From: Flavimobilis rhizosphaerae
GTDB lineage: Bacteria; Actinomycetota; Actinomycetes; Actinomycetales; Cellulomonadaceae
NCBI RefSeq assembly: GCF_014852685.1
Contig: NZ_JACZDF010000007.1
Coordinates: 124,001 to 188,000, forward strand
Length of the DNA: 64,000 nucleotides
Direction of reading: 5' to 3'
In this document: piece after piece, positions 61,101 through 64,000 of the stretch
Position numbering within the stretch: the stretch's first letter is position 1
Layout: each line of letters begins with the position of its first letter
Translations under genes and position numbers: made by a program
Notes under the pieces: generated by a model
Databases searched by the model: none
What the model was told of the DNA's origin: nothing
Seen by the model: only the letters and a program-made list of their open reading frames with translations

Positions 61101-62855
61101 GTCGCGGCCTCCCGTCGAGCGAAGCACCTGCAGAGCCCGGGCGCCGCCGACTACCTGGCTGATGCGGCGGCAGCGGTTCACTCTGTGCGTTCGACACTGA
61201 CTAGCCCGAGCCTCTACCCCCATCTGACGGGTCTGCGGCCCGACCTCTATCGCTGCTTCATGGAACAGGTGTGGCGACACGGTTCCATGCGCGGGTCGAG
61301 CGGTCTCATCCACCCTGAGACCCACTTCACGGACGAGAAGGCGGGGCTTCTTCGGGCTGCTACGTACCGTCGCCTTCGGCGGCACTGGCAGTTCCTCAAC
61401 GAGCTCGTCCTCTTCGAGATCGACCACCACGTCTCGTTCGGCGTACACATCTACGGCGCTAAGCGGGTGAGCCCGTCATTCCTTCAGGGCACCTCCCTCT
61501 ACCACCCGGACACCGTGACGCGCTCGCTCATACATGACGGGTCTGGTGCTGAGCCGGGCCTCAAGGACCCAGACGGCAGATGGGATCTCCGGCCCCACCG
61601 CGGCCGTGTCGTCGAGGTCACCAGCGAGACGCTGGCGACTTGGCACGCGATCTTGGAAACCTCTGACGTCCCCGTTGGTCGAAGCCGAATGGTCTACGCG
61701 GTGAACCGATCGACTGCATCAGTTCTGGACAAATTGTCGCGATCGCCTCGCCTCGGTTCGCTCGATATACAGTTCTCCCAGGGCTGGAACGAGACCACGG
61801 ACTTCAGGCGCGGCTTCTTCGCCAAGCAGTGGGGGGCTCCAGATACGTGGGATGACGTCATCCTGCAGGGCCCACACCTGCACGTCGCGACGCCGCTGTA
61901 CAAGACGCCGAACAAGACGATGCTCCACAATCTCGACTGGTCGGCCACGGACTTCGAGGCGTTGGCGCCCGACGCCATCCCGGTGACCGCCTACAAGCCA
62001 GCCGGTGACCGCTACGAGTACGACTGCGCCTACACCGACTGGGGAACCGAAGACGACCCCAAGCCGGCTCGTGACTACTACAGAGTCGCTTGGCGAAACA
62101 TGGCAAACAACGTGAGTGAGCGGACGTTCACACCGGTCTTGATCCCACCAGGGGCTGCGCACATCCACGGTGTGACGTCGATGGGTTCCACCAACCTGCC
62201 GCTGCCGGAACTCGTGGACGTCGCAGCAACGGCCAGCTCTTTGCTGGCAGATTTCTCAGTCCGTGCGGTGCCAAAATCAACGATCAGTGCAGGAACCGTC
62301 GCCCGACTGCCAGCTCCTGCCGGCGAGTATGTCAGGGCGCTCCTGCGATTGCGCATTTTGCGGCTCAACTGCGTCACGTTCGCATATTCGGAACTGTGGG
62401 AAAGCGCGTTCGAGGATGCCTTTAACGACGACAGATGGTGCAGTTCTATGCCGTCGAAACTGGGAGACGTCGCTGCGAGGTGGACCGAGCGTACGCCTCT
62501 TCGGGTAGCGCTTGAGCGCCGCCAGGCCCTGGTTGAGGTCGACGCGCTCGTGGCTCTGACGCTCGGGATCAGCGCGGAGGAGCTCTGCGCGACCTACCGC
62601 ACCCAGTTCCCAGTCCTCTATGGCTACGACCGCAACGCCTATTACTACGACGCCAGCGGTCGTCTCGCTCCGAATTCGGTCCTGACCATCTGGCGGAAGA
62701 AGGGTGACCGCATCACGGAGGAGGAGCGGACCGCCGTCCACCCCGGTTCGGGCATCGCCTACACCTACGAGTTGCCGTTCGTGACGCTCGACCGTGAGGC
62801 GGACATGCGGCAGGCCTACGCCGAGTTCGAGCGGCGGCTGGCGGAGCGGTCGTGA
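58169..62855 (+). pseudogene. Large Eco57I/PglX-type adenine methyltransferase, frameshifted in a C7 tract
   Basis: Read through one frameshift, this is a 1561-residue type IIG/PglX-like N6-adenine methyltransferase of the kind that accompanies DrmD. The first frame (from the GTG overlapping the helicase stop) is good to about residue 343 (RLRELVQVELAT). Removing one C from the run at 59196-59202 joins it to THLYDSLGLLFRLVDRGHKT and the rest. SASYYTPEVLTRF and VCEPALGSGAFAIEAV are the AdoMet motifs, and GNPPWVRPDW is the NPPW catalytic motif. The last 500 residues are target recognition. As read, the product stops at 59332. Sequencing error, phase variation or true loss all remain possible. 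Confidence 0.85.
59196..59202 (+). repeat. C7 homopolymer at the methyltransferase frameshift
   Basis: Seven C between GCCA and AGGCCC. Six C would keep the methyltransferase open from 58169 to 62855; seven shift the frame and lead to a stop at 59330-59332. Confidence 0.9.
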
Positions 62856-64000
62856 GCGAACTTCTGCCCACGGTCCATGCGGCGCGCATCCAGGACTCGC
62901 TCACGCACTACCTGACCACGACGTTCGCGCTCACGGATGCTGAGGTTCAGGACGCGCTCGACCGGTTCCTCTCGGACCCGGACGACGGCATGTTCAAGGG
63001 CCCGTACGTCCGCCTCCGCCTGCCGTTCCGCCCGGCTGAGCCCGGCTGGCGGGACAGCCTGGAGTGGTACGGCGGGTTCGACCCGCCCTACGGACACCAG
63101 GCCGCAGCGTTTGCGCGGCTGTCGTCGATGGCAGCCGGCCAACCACGGCGGCCGCAGCCGACACTCGTCACCACGGGTACCGGGTCCGGCAAGACCGAGG
63201 CGTTCCTCTATCCGATCCTCGATCACGTGCTGCGCGCACGGCGCGCAGGGGTCCGGGGGACGAAGGCGCTGATCCTCTACCCGATGAACGCCCTGGCGAA
63301 TGACCAGGCGCTGCGCCTCACCCAGATCCTCACCGGCAGCCCCGAACTCTCGACCATCACCGCCGCCGTCTACACAGGGCAGAAGGGTCCGCAGCGCACG
63401 AAGGTTAGCGCCGACGGCCTCATCACCGACCGCCACGTCATTCGTGACGAGGCACCGGACATCCTGCTGACCAACTACAAGATGCTCGATCAGCTGCTCC
63501 TCCGGGCCGAGGACCAGGACATCTGGCGCCAATCCGCGACGAGCCTGCAGTACCTCGTTCTTGACGAGTTCCACACGTACGACGGCGCCCAGGGCACGGA
63601 CGTCGCCATGCTCCTGCGTCGTCTCGGGCTAACCCTCAAGGCTCACTGGCCGCAGGACGACCCCCACCTCACTCCAGAGGACCGCGGGCGCCCGCTCGGC
63701 CGCATCACGCCAGTCGCGACGTCCGCCACCCTCGGCGACAAGGGTGACCCGAGCACCATGCTCGACTTCGCCCGGACCGTCTTCGGCGAGGACTTCCCCG
63801 TCGACGCCGTCGTTACCGAGTCCCGACTGAGCTTGGACGAATGGGTCGGGGATGCTCCCGCCCGGATGTCCGCTCGCGGCCTGACACCGGTGGACGTCGC
63901 CGGCACCGACGTCGCCAGCGCCCTGGCGATCCTCACAGACCTCGGTGATGCACCCGACGGCGCCGTCCTGGCCCGCACGGTGTTCGGCCACCTCTACGAC
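62852..64000 (+). CDS. Large DEAD/DEAH-box helicase, N-terminal part (runs off the window)
   Basis: The first 383 residues of an open frame that reaches the right edge without a stop. The GTG overlaps the methyltransferase stop (GTGA). A helical lead (MSELLPTVHAARIQDSLTHY) precedes YGHQAAAF (Q motif, residues 80-87), TLVTTGTGSGKTEAFLYPIL (motif I, 108-115), LVLDEFHTYDGAQGTD (motif II DEFH, 238-241) and VATSATLG (motif III, 289-295). Spacing and sequence fit the very large defence helicases that end in DUF1998, such as the DruE/DrmA group; the C-terminus that would decide this is not in the window. It is probably the third subunit of the system. Confidence 0.85.
   Translation, partial: MSELLPTVHAARIQDSLTHYLTTTFALTDAEVQDALDRFLSDPDDGMFKGPYVRLRLPFRPAEPGWRDSLEWYGGFDPPYGHQAAAFARLSSMAAGQPRRPQPTLVTTGTGSGKTEAFLYPILDHVLRARRAGVRGTKALILYPMNALANDQALRLTQILTGSPELSTITAAVYTGQKGPQRTKVSADGLITDRHVIRDEAPDILLTNYKMLDQLLLRAEDQDIWRQSATSLQYLVLDEFHTYDGAQGTDVAMLLRRLGLTLKAHWPQDDPHLTPEDRGRPLGRITPVATSATLGDKGDPSTMLDFARTVFGEDFPVDAVVTESRLSLDEWVGDAPARMSARGLTPVDVAGTDVASALAILTDLGDAPDGAVLARTVFGHLYD

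Noticed and set aside
45864-64000. Insertion sequence, integrase, tRNA attachment site or CRISPR array flanking the defence island
   Set aside because: No transposase or integrase motif, terminal repeats, tRNA cloverleaf or regular short repeats were seen. The right boundary is outside the window.

Overview
The window is 64 kb of very GC-rich DNA carrying the genes typical of an aerobic actinobacterium. These include a qcrCAB-ctaE cytochrome bc1-aa3 supercomplex locus, the actinobacterial oxidase subunit ctaF, a four-PASTA serine/threonine kinase beside an Rv2175c-type regulator, a class II DAHP synthase, DUF3043 and DUF7455 proteins, and a 405-residue pyrophosphate-type phosphofructokinase. 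Gene order from the leucyl aminopeptidase to the polyprenyl synthetase follows, with insertions and inversions, the Mycobacterium tuberculosis stretch of roughly Rv2213 down to Rv2173. A Micrococcales genus related to Cellulomonas or Sanguibacter is my inference; nothing in the window fixes the genus.

Positions 1-40297 are core chromosome. In order they hold: pepA (partial), two small membrane proteins and pyrD; DUF3043, a thioesterase, nadA, a glycerate-kinase-like gene and erpA; an aberrant cysteine-desulfurase-like gene; ctaCDF; a 70-residue orphan and sodA; ctaE-qcrCAB read leftward; a receiver-like gene with trpD; a lone RAM domain; a DEDDh exonuclease fused to a GIY-YIG region; fadD; a ROK kinase; plsC; pfp-aroG; a PknL-like kinase facing an Rv2175c-like protein; polyprenyl synthetase; DUF4192; UspA; rpoD; DUF7455; parE-like; GNAT; and YhhN. 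Convergent genes are mostly separated by long perfect hairpins that serve as terminators on both strands. At least ten genes have a TANNNT box 6-7 bases before the start codon, which points to leaderless transcripts and settles several starts.

Positions 40301-45819 are a five-gene operon with overlapping start and stop codons: an alpha/alpha-toroid lipoprotein, a DUF4430 (transcobalamin-like beta domain) membrane-anchored protein, EcfT, a two-domain ECF ATPase and an S component. It looks like a bacterial split version of intrinsic factor feeding its own ECF importer, so cobalamin or a corrinoid is the likely cargo.

Positions 45864-64000 are a defence island built as two divergent operons around a 191-bp core (54283-54473). 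The leftward arm is a complete Wadjet system (jetA-jetB-jetC-jetD), preceded by a gene for an HTH-like protein with a DUF6011-like zinc motif. JetD carries an unusual C-terminal domain of about 169 residues. The rightward arm has a DUF6308 gene, a DrmD-like SNF2 helicase, a very large Eco57I/PglX-type adenine methyltransferase interrupted by a frameshift in a run of seven C, and the start of a large DEAD/DEAH helicase that leaves the window. The rightward arm resembles class 1 DISARM but is not identical to it. No tRNA, rRNA, insertion sequence or CRISPR array was seen.
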